Position numbers and translations under genes: made by a program | Notes under the pieces: model-generated | Seen by the model: the letters and a program-made list of their open reading frames with translations, nothing else | What the model was told of the DNA's origin: nothing | Database searches by the model: none | In this document: in pieces, positions 13,019 to 25,370 of the stretch | How positions within the stretch are numbered: the stretch's first letter is position 1 | Layout of the letters: every line of letters begins with the position of its first letter | Source of the DNA: Parasponia andersonii | Lineage: Eukaryota; Streptophyta; Magnoliopsida; Rosales; Cannabaceae | Direction of reading: 5' to 3' | DNA: 64,000 nt | NCBI GenBank assembly: GCA_002914805.1 | Contig: JXTB01000052.1 | Coordinates: 171,996 to 235,995 of the forward strand

Positions 13019-16000
13019 ATGAGAGCTGGAGGTTGTACGCTGCAGCAAGGTCTCACTGCCGAGGCGGCAAGCGTCGTGAAACAAGCTGTAACCTTGGCTC
13101 GCCGCCGTGGCCATGCCCAAGTGACACCTCTTCATGTGGCCCACACCATGTTGGCTGCCTCAACTGGCTTATTGAGGCAAGCTTGTCTTCAATCTCAAGC
13201 TCAGTGTCACCCTCTTCAGTGCAAAGCCCTAGAGCTTTGCTTCAATGTGGCCCTCAATCGTCTCCCGGCCTCCAACTCCAGTCCCATGTTAGGAGGCCAT
13301 CATCATCATCATCACTCTCAGAATCCTTCCATCTCCAACGCCTTGATCGCCGCTTTTAAGCGAGCTCAGGCCCACCAAAGGCGCGGTTCCATTGAGAACC
13401 AGCAGCAGCCACTCCTAGCCGTTAAGATTGAGTTGGAGCAGCTAATTATCTCCATCTTAGATGACCCAAGTGTGAGTAGAGTAATGAGAGAAGCCGGTTT
13501 CTCAAGTACCCTAGTGAAAAGCAATGTTGAACAAGCGGTTTCTTTAGAGATATGTTCCCAAACAACTCCTAATAATTCTGTGAGTAGTAATATAAACAAA
13601 TCATCATCATCTAAGGAGAGTAACCTTTTAGGCCTCTGTCATAATCAGCAGTCATCTCCTACTATGGTCAACCACATCAATGGGTCAAAACCGGGCGAAC
13701 CCGATCTGATTATGGCTGAGGACGTGGCGAGTGTGATAGAGAGCTTGGTGAGCAAAAAGAGGAGAAGTATTGTGGTTGTGGGGGAGTGTCTTAATAGTAT
13801 AGAGGGCGTGGTTAGAGGAGTGATGGAGAAAGTTGAGAAGGAAGATGTCCCTGAGGGTTTAAGAGAAGTTAAATTCATACCCTTCTCTCTTTCTTCTTTT
13901 GGGAATTCTTCAAGAGTCGAGGTTGAGCAAAAGTTCGTGGAGCTTAGGAGCCTTTTGAGGAGTTGTATGGCCAAAGGGGTGATCTTGTACTTGGGAGATC
14001 TCAAGTGGGCAACTGAGTATAGGGCTAGTACTAGTTCTACTTCTAGTGCTGATTATCAACAAGGGAGAGGGTATTATTGTCCAGTTGAGCATATGATTAT
14101 GGAGCTTGGGAAATTGGTATGTGGGATTGGAGAAAATATTGGGAGGTTTTGGCTTATGGGGATCGCCACTTTTCAAACTTACATGAGATGTAAATCGGGC
14201 CATCCATCGTTGGAGACTATTTGGGGTATTCATCCTCTTACAGTTCCAGCGGGCAGTTTGCGCTTGAGTCTCGTCACTGACAGGTAGCGTTGTTATAATG
14301 GTTAAAGTTGCAAATAATAGTATGCCTTTTCTTTTGTAAATCACCATATATGTATAAATAGTTCGATCTCCTCCAAAACTGTTAGTTTAGAAATAATCAA
14401 ACAAACTAACCAAGTAATCTTTCTTCTTAATAGAGAATTAAGTGAGAAAATATTTACAAGTTGCAAAAGAAAAAGGTATTTGAACTTTCGATCGAGGCAC
14501 TTAATTTAAATTTTTATGTAAAAATAAGTTGCATGAATATCAGTGTGCTTTTCCCTCTTCCTTTTCTTTTTCTTTTAGTTTTTTATTTCTTATTTTTTGG
14601 TTCGATTATTATTTTGTTAAAGATGGAATACTTCCATATATTGAAGCATCCAGGCTTCTTTTTATTTATTTTTTCTTCTCTATGCACTTTTCCTTTACTC
14701 TTCAACCATGACTATATATAATTCTTATCAACTTTACTTCTTTCTTCACTAGTGAACTAAAAAGTGAAGAGTCTAGTAGAAATAATGGGACGTCTAAAAG
14801 CTTAGACATAGTTGAAAGTGGAGACAAACAACTGAGTTGCTGCGCCGAGTGCGCAGCCAAGTTTGAGGCCGAAGCTCGAAGCTTGCAAAGTGATCACTCC
14901 ACTACTTCTTCAAACCTTCCTGCATGGCTCCAACAGTGCAAAAACGAGACTAATGGACTTCTTACATCTAATGATCAGGTTTTTATTACATAATATCTCA
15001 ACCCCAACCCTCTAATGCTAAACTCTTTATGATTACTTATATTAATTACATGGTCCAACATTTTTTTTTTTATGTATACAAGTTGAAAACCAACTTTTTC
15101 ACTTAGTGTGCAATTTTATATCTCTTTTTTTTTTCCTCTTTCTTTTTTGCTAGAACTGTGTCCAAGTGGCAGACCTTTGCAGAAAGTGGAACTCATTTTG
15201 CTATTCAACTCATCAGCAGCCAAATTCGAATATTTCAGACAAAACCCTCATCACATTCTCCTCTTCTTCCTCTGCTTCTGGTTTTTCATATCATGATCAC
15301 CATCACCATCACCATCAACAACAACAGAACCAAAACCCTAACGTGGGTTCGGCCCATAATCGCCACGAGTCATGGCCAGTCGTGGAAGTAGCAAAACGGC
15401 CTTGGAGACATCAGAATTATTTCTGGGAAACCGAAGGTTATACTCCTCTTAATAACAAGGCCAATACTAATAGCAATGAGCCAAGTTTGAGAATGTTTAT
15501 CCCAGAAACCCCAAACCAAAAACAGCCCTTCACTTCAAATCCCAACTCTACCCCCACCTCGGCTTCTTCGAGCGACGTAGTCATGGAGACCGAATATTCC
15601 CAAAGGTTCAAAGAACTCAATGCCGAGAACCTCAAAACCCTATGCAACGCTTTGGAGAAAAAGGTCCCATGGCAAAAGGAAATAATACCCGAAATAGCCT
15701 CCACGATCTTGAAATGCAGGTCTGGCATGGTAAGAAGAAAAGGAAATAATGTTAATCCTGAGGTCAAAGAAGAAACGTGGCTGTTCTTCCAAGGGGTTGA
15801 CCTGGACGCCAAAGAAAAGATTGCCAAAGAGTTGGCTAGGCTTGTCTTTGGTTCCCAAAACGACTTCGTTTCGATCGCTCTGAGCAGTTTTTCATCGTCG
15901 ACAAGAGCTGATTCGGGCGAGGATTGTGGCAGGAATCTTAACAAGAGGTCGAGGGATGAACAAAGTTGCAGTTACATTGAGAGGTTCGGCGAAGCGGTGT

Positions 16001-16416
16001 CGTTTAATCCACACAGGGTGTTTCTGGTGGAAGACGTTGAGCAAGCTGATTATTGTTCTCAAATGGGGTTCAAGAGAGCCATTGAAAGAGGAAGAGTGGC
16101 GAATTCGAGTGGCGAAGAAGTTGATCTTAGGGATGCTATTGTCATTTTGTGCTGCGAAAGCTTTAGCTTGAGATCAAGAGCTTGTTCTCCTCCAGTCAAA
16201 CAGAAGATGGAGTCATCAGATCATCGAGATCAAAATGATCATGATGATCATCAAGTTGAGGAGAGTACAATAATCAGTCCTTGTGTCTCTCTTGATTTGA
16301 ACATTTCTTTTGACGATGATGAAAACGAGGTTGCCGAGGATCAGACTTCTGTCGATGATATTGGACTTCCTGAATCTGTTGATAGACGAATTATTTTCAA
16401 GATTCAAGAATTATGA
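13019..16416 (+). CDS. SMXL3: SMAX1-LIKE 3 (Clp-ATPase-like regulator of phloem development)
   Basis: Three exons (13019-14283, 14753-14978, 15154-16416) join in frame with GT/AG borders to give 917 residues; Arabidopsis SMXL3 is near 815. The start MRAGGCT, the text GHAQVTPLHVA and the double Clp-N region (about 1-175) are near identical to SMXL3. A degenerate first ATPase domain follows (VVVGECLNSIEGV, about 252-264). The second has FFQGVDLDAKEK (708-719) where a true Walker A would be, then a Walker-B-like LVED (788-791). The EAR motif LDLNI is at 877-881, a TOPLESS-type corepressor contact. The RGKT degron of strigolactone/karrikin-sensitive SMXLs is absent; KRSRDEQ occupies that region. 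SMXL3/4/5 are nuclear, MAX2-insensitive promoters of phloem formation in Arabidopsis. Length is added by two histidine tracts (94-99; 546-551, followed by glutamines) and Ser/Asn/Asp-rich linkers. Confidence 0.96.
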
Positions 16417-17755
16417 AGAGAAAGAAAACCTACGCCTATGAACTTTGTTTCAAGTCGTTGCCTTTTCTACTCTTCCCCACCCCCCCCCCCCCCTCTATTG
16501 TCTTTGTTTTTAACATGTCTTTAGAGTTTTGACACATCCTAGGTCCGGGGATAAGAAAAAAAAAAATTAATTGCTTTCTTATGTAAAACTACATATTTAT
16601 GTACAGTATAATCTTTGATCCTGTGTAATAGCTTAGTGGATTATTAATACCGTCAATTGTTCTTCCTCTTTCGGTTCTTGTCTTTCTATAGAGTAACTAA
16701 AATTTGCATGAGATTCTGCCGTATGTTCCCCCTATCCCCGGCCCTAATTCATGGTATAGTATAGTTAGAACCATAGCTTTGTTTAGCTACGTTTCTGTAT
16801 CTTTGAATATAATCTTTGGGATCTTAATTAATTAATTAATTTGTTCTTATTCGTGCGTGGAGATCTAGAACCAAATAAGTGCTGTTTGAGTGAATTTCGT
16901 GGAAAGATCCATCTTTATACTGTTTATGTCACCATGTAAGGTATTGTTGCAATTATGTCGCTATATATTGATGAATGCAATTTCTTTTATCTAATAAAAA
17001 GTGAATTTCATTCTATCAAACAAGTACAATGACAAATTCAGTTCAAATATTAGATTATATTAAACCCACAAAGATCGATCAAAATAGATCACAACCGTAG
17101 TAATAGATTATACATGAAAAATAATAGGTAACGTGCACTTTAATCTCCGTACAACGGGTATATGTTAGGTACGCGGACAAAGTATCACATTAGCATGAGT
17201 AAGACAATTATAAAGGGTCATAATTAGGATTTGGGACTACTCTACTTAGTAGGTTGACGACACTCTCTCTATGGACCTTGATGCACTCTCCATTGTTACA
17301 TCTTTGGCAGGTTCCATCTTCTACATCCACATGTCTAGATTTGGAACTTGGATCTATATCACTTGTTAAGAAAAAAAAACACATAAAAATCCAAAATGGA
17401 TATCTCTTCTACTTATTTATCGAAAAAGAAAATCTTGCAAAGAAAAATCTCAGAAAAATCCTGTCAAAGAAAAAGATCCAAGTAAGAGAAGTGAACTTTT
17501 ACTACTTTAATTGGTCTAGGGTTTTTGGGAGTGTATATGAGTATATGGGGATGAGTTTGAATCTTAGTAAAACCAATTTATGTATAGAATCATAATGATT
17601 AGAAAAAAAAATCCAAATAAGAGTAAGAAGAAGTCTTTAGAGGAAGATAGTATCTATGACAAAGTTCAATTTTGGTAGCAAATGTTGGGAATCATAAAGA
17701 GTTTAGGAAAAGAGAAATGCTAAAATAAATAATAGATAAATAAATTGTTGATTAT
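16417..17755. other. SMXL3 3' flank and gene-free spacer
   Basis: The SMXL3 3' untranslated region begins at 16417. It includes a C-run near 16481-16492 and an A-run near 16556-16567. No canonical AATAAA close to the stop was found. The rest is AT-rich. An open frame at 17254-17595 (113 codons) matches nothing known to me and becomes low-complexity lysine-rich, so it is not called. The spacer ends at the LTR beginning at 17756. Confidence 0.5.
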
Positions 17756-20700
17756 TGTTGTGGAATTTATTGAATGCAAATATACATTACCGAATAAGTA
17801 ATATAGTATAAATAGAGTATCATCCCACAGAGATTTATATTACCAATTACCGAATTATATTAAGTCTAAATTTTATTTGAACAATCGTAAATATAATAAT
17901 TGAAAAGAAATAAAACAAAACAAATTAAATAAATAAATTCAAGCTTATAAATAACTCAATAAAACTTTCAATGATTAAAAACCTAGGGTTTCGATTTTAT
18001 TTAGATTAATCTGTCTGAACCTATCAATCCAATTAATTTACGTTTCTTCCTTATGCTAACAGTGAATCTTTCTAATTTTTCTATCAATCTTTCTCAAGAA
18101 TTAATAGGCATGTTCTAGTAAACAAGTTCCAACATCTCTGTATAAACTATGAATCTACAAACACTCATTAAGCACAAAAAATTCATATTACTGTACAAAC
18201 TTCATAGATATCTCTATTCTATGATAATCTCGTGTCATATTAATCAAGACAAACTCAATCCTCTCTTCTTAAATCTTAGAGCAAACCTCTAATTTCATGC
18301 AAAATTTGGCCAAACTCTCACAAGCATTAAACCTAGACTAATACAATTAGCATAGAACGAGAAATAAATATAAATTTAAATTGAAACAATTCAAAACATC
18401 GTGATCTGACTACATCGTAGCCTTAGAAAATAGAATTAGTTCATGGTAAAGAGAAAACAAACTCTAAACATAGTTCTAGATATAGAAAAAGAAAGAACCA
18501 AGAAGAGTAGAAAAAACTAGAAGTCGAATCAATGGCATTCTGTCTCTAGGTTGCCAATCGCTCCGCCTTCAATCCTTCACTGTCGCTCTCTCTCTTATTT
18601 TTTGGGTTGTTTTTGCCTTGAGAATGTCCCAAATAAGTCTAGAAAAGACCTATTTATAAACTAGGAGGCGGTTACCATAAAAACTAGGTCAAAAGGTGTC
18701 ACAATCCAAAACCTAGGCTAGTGGCAGAAGAGGAATTTCACAAAGGTGGTAAATTCCTTGATTTATTTGAAAAGTATCAAAAATTCTAGTTTTTATATAC
18801 ACGGTCCATTTAAATAAAATAATCGGAATTCCATCCCGTAAACCACTCCCACAGTTTATATACACCATCAAACATAGATTGAACAATTACTTAAAAACGT
18901 GAAATTAAATACAAAACTCAGCATCATCATCATCCACCAAAAAGTCAAACACTAGAATGGTATACATAAATTTGCAGACAAAATAGAAAGCAGTAATCTT
19001 GGTTCAATGCTAACACAAAACCCAAATAGTCCAAAGACTATGATAACAACTCCTAGCATTACCAAGAGACGAACTGCAATCAGGATGACCTCTTACTCCT
19101 CTTGATCACCAAGATCGCACTGGACACCACCTGAGGAGGAAGGTAAGGGGGGTGAGCATACAATGCCCAGTAGGAAAATAGTTACTTCAGGGAAAAACAG
19201 TTCAGTGATGGGAATCTCCTGTATGGTTAGTTCAAATTCAAAACATACACACACATATATATATAATCCAAATCGGGAGCAAATATATATAAAACAGTAT
19301 AATCAAGACCATCAATCCATATGCACATGACACAAATCAATCTATACCCATGAGCTCACATCCTCTCATCTGTGGAAATCCAGGATGATGGCACTAAGTA
19401 TACCTAACAGTCTGCCTGATATCTAAGCCCATACCTGGAGGTGACACCCATGTGTCACCTACCAAACCTGGAAGGGCAACCAAATTGCCTACACCTGCCA
19501 AATGGGGAGGTAATCAGAAGTAATAAGATCTCGAGTGAGTTTAGGACTTTCACTGACAGTAAGGCATGCAGCACCACACTGTAAAACCTACGATGCTAAC
19601 ACGGTACTCATGTATGATCCTATGACACGTGCAATATAGAACTGAAGTATAAAAACTACTGTACTCTGGTTTTTCAGTAAAACATGTATAATAGGGTTTT
19701 ATAGAAAAACGGGCAGCATAACGGCCTTATTTTTGATATACCCAAAATAACCTGCACACAGTAAATTCCTAGAGCAGTACAGTATATATCGTATAATCAG
19801 ATTCCATCACATATAATTCAAATCATTAAAAACACACTTGTTCTTATATGCTGCAGAAAATAAGTTTTAACTCAAAAACAGTATAAAACGAAGGTAACTA
19901 AACCCCTACCTCAACAGAACAGCAAAATCACGCTATTGAGTCCTTAAGGTGTCGTTGACGATCGCCCGGAGGGTCAGGAAGGTTAAGGTTTGGGAGCTAG
20001 CAGGAGAACGCTTTTTGGTTGAAAGAGTGGCCTCGAAGTTAAGGTGTTTGCCTTGAGAAGTGACTTAAGGATCATCCCAAAATAGCTAGGATAGACATAT
20101 AACTTGTCCAATTCGAGTCCGGGTCCGGGCCCACACCAGACCGGTGGCATGCAAAACGAGACAATCTTGACCGTCCGATCTCGATTTTCGTGCCGATCAC
20201 CAAACCACACAATATATATATCAAACTTCTCCATTTTCCGAGTACATTCCAAAAATGTAGTCAAAAACACAATCCAACGGCCAGATCGAAAACTAAAATT
20301 CAAAAACTCAAAATACTCAAAAATAGAAATTTTTGATCCGGACAGTATGGGGTTGAGATATATATACCTTGATGATCCTTGCGACGATACGAATCCAACA
20401 AGACCAGTTTGGAGTCGAATGGACGCCAATCTTCACCGGCGGCCAAAAATCCGAAATGGGCCAAAACAGCTTTTATGGAATTTTCCGGCGAACCGGTGGC
20501 CGGTGGCAGCTGCTGATGACCGGCGAAGGTGCGCGGTAGCTCGGCGAGTCGATGCCAGTCGGTGGGCGGCCCGGACAGTGGCGGGGCAGCGGCGTGGCTT
20601 CCTTTGGCCGAGAGAGAGAGAGAGAGACGAGGGAGAGAAAGAGAGAGAGAGAGAGGGATCTAGGGGGGGGATGAAACGAAAGGGAGGAGAGAGAAGGGAT

Positions 20701-21175
20701 ATATATGTAATCTAATTTTTTTTTCTGGTCAAAAGACCATTTTGCCCTTTAAAAAAATAGGTTTTTACAAAAGGCGTCCTAAGATGATGATTATGAAAAT
20801 TCCTGCAGAGTGGCACCGGGGCGTCGATTGTATGATGTCGGGACACCACTTTTACTGTCTACTATTTCCTTTGAGTCTGAACTAGTGCCAGAGCGCTTCT
20901 TAATGGCACCGAGGTGCCACTGCCTCTGATCCTTGCTAACTTCATCTTATTTTGAGTCTTTTAAGCGTTCTAGTACCAATAACAAGTACCAAGATGCTTC
21001 TTTCTCTTTTCAACTTGCCATAATTCATGTCACTTTCTCTAAATACCATCAAGTACACCAAAATTATCTAATCTACAATCAAAACATTAAAAATACAAAT
21101 AAAATCCACAAAACTTCGAGAATCTACCAAATAAATAGCTTAAATGCCATCTAATTTGTGAGTAAAACTCACTCA
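17756..21175 (-). repeat. Left LTR of the Athila-type element, split by a nested solo LTR
   Basis: It aligns to the right LTR (25371-26716) in two pieces, 17756-18696 and 20775-21175, on either side of the nested insertion. Their sum, about 1342 bases, equals the length of the right copy. In the minus-strand element this is the 3' LTR. Confidence 0.85.
18697..20769 (-). mobile_element. Tekay/Del-like chromovirus solo LTR nested in the Athila LTR
   Basis: A 2073-bp insertion begins TGTCACAATCC and ends TTTTTACA, flanked by the 5-bp duplication AAAGG (18692-18696 and 20770-20774). It resembles the LTR at 53816-56075 along much of its length. Long LTRs starting TGTCAC are typical of the Tekay/Del chromovirus lineage, so the lineage call is inference. 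Orientation is assigned from the related element, whose gag and primer site read on the minus strand. No internal region is present, so it is a solo LTR, presumably left by LTR-LTR recombination. The 203-codon open frame at 20104-20715 lies inside it and is not a gene. A (GA)n run sits near 20612-20655. Confidence 0.85.
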
Positions 21176-22690
21176 TTAAATACCCACAAACTTAATATTT
21201 TACTCGTCCTTGAGTAAAACAAATACAAATGAAGAAATAAAGGTAAATAACACCTAAAACCTAAAACTTGGGTATTGATTCAATTTAGAACATAAACATT
21301 CCTCAAAGATTGCACATAATTATTAACTTAAGGAAAACATCAAAACATCAACAACATCTAGAATTTCAAATCCAACATTAGCTTCACTTTTCTCTTGATC
21401 CTTCACAGATATGTGTGTATAGTCAATGACATCTAACCACTTGGAACTCAGATTAGTTTATGCAAACAAGTGAATCAAGATTGATCTCTAAGTAAGCATT
21501 TGTTTTCAAATTCCATAAGCTTGTTTTTCTAACCGTTCTCTACCAATGTAGACTAACACCAATTAAAGATCAATAGAACTTCATTAAGGTTGTAATGTAT
21601 GGCTAAGGTGAAGGTAGGATAAGAATGAATATTTTAAGCTCAGTTCATACTCACACTATAAGTATACACCTCCCTCTAAAACCGTTGTGAAGCTCAACTT
21701 AATACTCTCACTAGTACCCCCAAATTTATTTTCAAACTTTCTCTTGTCAATGCTTTCTTTATTTGCCCAAATTTCTTTTTTTTTTTTTTAACTTATGCTA
21801 CACTCCCAAACTTATTGCTTTCTTATATGTACCAAGGATGTAGCACAATTTTTTTTCCCTTTTTTTTTCGTTCTCAACTCAATCCTTCCTCCCATATATA
21901 AAATAAGTCGTCATAAATTCCAAATCAATCACATGCTTATGGTATGAAAGGTTATAGAGATGGAAACTATTTAAAGGCTAGGATAAGAATATGGTTGATA
22001 AAGAAAAGTTAAATTAGGCTCAAAAGGGATAACTAGAGATAAAATATATAATGGTAGACTCGAAAGGCTCAAATGGTTAAAAAATAACCTAAACCATTTC
22101 TTTAGTTAGGTGGAGTCTAGGATTTCGTCTCAAATAGTTTTCAAATAAGTTCTAGAATTTGTTAAGGTCTTAAGGATGTACTTAATTCGTATAAATCTTC
22201 TCTAAGTTTCTACTGGCTAAACATACATAGCTATATGCTCAAATAAGTGAAAAGATCACAAGTAAAGCAAAACCAACATAGAAATCAAGCACACAAAGTC
22301 AACATTTATTGTTTTCTAAAAGCTATGTTCATTTTAATCATATTCTTATTTTCAACCCAAACCTACTAAACTAAACAAACTAATACTCATTTTTTTTTTT
22401 GAATTCCCTACCTCCAAACTTAAAATTAACATTGTCCTCAATGTTAAAATTAAAAAAGAAGGTAAATAAAATTCTATTAAATTGTTACATAAAGATTGAG
22501 ATTTCTCGTTGATCATTGAAGTCAATGTTGTTGACCCTCAAACTTGTGTAAGAACCTAAGTCACACAAAAAAAAACAAAATATAACAAAAGGAAAGAACA
22601 CTAAAACTAAAAATAAAAATAACTAAAACAAAATAAAAAGAATAGAAACATGAGTTGCCTCCCAAGAAGTGCTTGATTTATAGTCTTCAG
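21176..22690. other. Non-coding internal part of the Athila-type element
   Basis: This stretch between the left LTR and the protease remnant is AT-rich and shows no coding match on either strand. In minus-strand terms it follows gag-protease and precedes the 3' LTR, where autonomous Athila elements would carry the rest of pol. A purine-rich stretch next to the LTR at about 21176-21196 (read on the minus strand) is a plausible polypurine tract. Confidence 0.55.
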
Positions 22691-22705
22691 CTAGACTATT
22701 CAATA

Positions 22706-23494
22706 TCATATTCGTAGCAGTTTATAAATGGACGTAAATGGTATAGGAACATCACTGCCACGATTTTCAAATTTCGGCATTCTTCCATACAAATAGGATG
22801 GTATACCTCTCCAATAGTGATTTGCCCACATTGCGGTTGTTGCTTTGGAAAAATCAAAATGTGCAATACAAGCTTCAAGAGGTTCATTTGAATGGTCAGT
22901 ATCGAGTGATTCTGCCACTATCTTCTCCATTGTGTCAACTCTTAAGCAATCATCAAATTCATATGGATGCTTCGTTGCTTTAAACATATTAAAAGTGACA
23001 TTCTTTTCTTGAACTCTCAAGTGCAGCTCATCCTTTTGTACATCTATCAGTGTTCGTCTAGTCGCTAAAAATGGCCTCTCAAGTATGATAGGAATATCTT
23101 TATCTTCCTCCATGTCAAGTACTATAAAATCAGTAGGAAAGATGAATTTATCAACTTTAATGAGAACATCTTCGATGATTCCCCTAGGGTACTTGAATGA
23201 CCTGTCTGCTAGCTGAAGTAATACTGTAGTTAGCCTTGCCTCTCCTAAACCTATCTTTTTATATACAGAAAGAGGCATTAGATTTATGCTCGCTCCCAAA
23301 TCACATAATGCCTTTGCAAACATAGAGTTGTCAATTGAACAAAGAATTGTGAAACTCCTTAGGTCTTTAAGCTTCAAGAGTAACTTATTTTGCAAGATAG
23401 TATTGCACTCCTCACTAAGTGTAATTGTCTCATACTCCTCCAACTTCCTCTTGTTTGATAGGATGTACTTCATAAATTTTACATAGCTTAGCAT
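22706..23494 (-). mobile_element. Athila-type aspartic protease region (fossil)
   Basis: The translated text contains ALCDLGASINLMPLSV, then LQLADRSFKYPRGIIEDVL and FIVLDMEED. This is the retroviral-type aspartic protease block found between gag and reverse transcriptase in Athila elements. It is the best preserved coding part of the element. There is no sign of host use. Confidence 0.85.
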
Positions 23495-23641
23495 TTGAGC
23501 AAGAGCATCTCTGAATGGAATATTTATATGTAGCTTTTTAAAAATCTCCTAGAATTTAGAAAATTGCTTATTAAGCTTGCTTTTTTGGAGATCTTGAGGT
23601 TATAGAACACTTTGTGTAGGTTCACTCAGGGGGCTCGATTC

Positions 23642-25336
23642 TTAGGTTGCCACTTCATCTTTTTTCTCTACTGGCATCGCCGAGGTTGTTGCCTCTTGAT
23701 CAAATTTAAGAGATTTCTCGTCTCTTAGTAGAACTTCCAACTTATTTCCACTCCTTAGCATGATTGCATTGCACTGTTCTTTTGGATTAACTTTAGTTAT
23801 GCTTTGCAAGTTTCTATAGGGTCTCTCTAAAAATATATTGGTCAGTTGACTAACTTGTAACTCCAAGTTTTGGATTGCAGCACCTTAAACTTAAAGGCTA
23901 GTCTTCGTCTCAGTCATGAACTGATTAGTATTGTTGGTCAGCTGTAATAATGCTTCCTCTAAATTAAACTTCTTCTCTTGAGGCTGAAACCTAGGAGGTG
24001 GCATCGAAGGGCTAGATTGAGAAGGTCTCAGTAGAATAGCTTGATGGTTCTAGGAGAAGTTAGGATGATTCCTCCAACCAGGCTTATATATATATCACTA
24101 TATGGATTGTTGTTCTAACGATTGAAATTTGAAACATACTGTGCTTGCTCCACTTAAGAATGTGAGAAAGGATTTCCCACTTGACAATGGTCACTAATAT
24201 GTGTTCTTTGAAAAAATTTACAAGATAATAAAGGTGGAGTCTAAAGAGAGTTAACTATCATCCCAAATTGCTGTAGCTGTTTAGTAAGAGAGGCTAGTTG
24301 AGCAAACAAAGTAGATACTGCATCTAACTTATATACACCGACAACTTTCTTTAACACAATTCGCTCATTAGGCTATTGATAATTATTCATAGCCATTTAT
24401 ATACACCGACAGCTTTCTTTAATACAATTCGCTCATTAGGCTATTGATAATTATTCATAGCCATTTCTTCAAGTAAATCATATGCCTTATTTTGTATATC
24501 CTTATTTTGTATATTTCCCATGAAGGCACTTCTTGCTGCAGCATCAATCAGAGTCTTTATTGCACTACCTAACCCATTATAGAAATTCTAAATCTACATC
24601 TACTTGGGTAGTCTATGATGAGAAAATCTCTGAAGTAAGTCCTTGTAGCGCTCCTATGTATCATAGAGTGTTTCCCCTTCATACTGGGAAAAATTAGAAA
24701 TTTCCATCTACATTTTTACGGTCTTTGCGGGAGGAAATAATTTCACAAGAAACTTATGGGTGAGGTCTTCCCAACTAGTGATTGAATTAGTAGGAAAAGA
24801 ATTCAATCAATTCTTAGCATGGTCTCTCAATGAAAAAGGAAACAACCTCAAGCGAATGGCGTCGTCACTAACACCATTAAACTTGAAGGTATCATAAATC
24901 TCTAGAAAATTAGCTATGTGGGCATTGGGATCATTAGTTGGTAACCCACTAAATTGCACTAAGGTCTGAATCATTTGCAAGGTAGCCAGTTTGATCTCAA
25001 AATTATTAGCTTGAATAGTCAACTTCCGTATTATAGATAGGATTCCAGTCATCAAAGGGAGTGCAAAATCCCTAAGGGCTCTATTGTTATCATTTCTTTC
25101 TCTGTTGTCACTCATAGCTTCTTGCGTCTGTCTCAAAATTTCACACATTTCTTCCCTTTTCTCCTTACGATTTGTTCTACAAGTTCGTTTGATTTGAGGA
25201 TCCAAAGAAAGTAGTTCGTAACTTTTAAACCTCCGTATAAACTACAAATAACACATGAGAATAAAAACACTAAAATAAATGAATGAAAATAAGAATTCAA
25301 ATTAAAATCAGAATTAATTGTAAACAATATTAGCAA
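23642..25336 (-). mobile_element. Athila-type gag remnant
   Basis: The segment near 24807-25205 reads through text such as NDPNAHIANFLEIYDTF and IRLRLFPFSLRDHAK, a standard plant gypsy gag signature. Downstream gag and linker text (SGNKLEVLL region, 23642-23866) continues toward the protease. The coding region is broken in several places. Confidence 0.8.
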
Positions 25337-25370
25337 ATAAAATAAGTCCCCGGTAATAGCATCAAAAACT

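Noticed and set aside
15294-15332. Histidine/glutamine-coding CAT/CAC/CAA run as a possible CRISPR or satellite
   Set aside because: It is a short in-frame trinucleotide tract within exon 3 of SMXL3.
20104-20715. 203-codon plus-strand open frame
   Set aside because: It lies wholly inside the Tekay-like solo LTR (18697-20769) and its second half is a translated (GA)n and GC-rich repeat; no protein family match.
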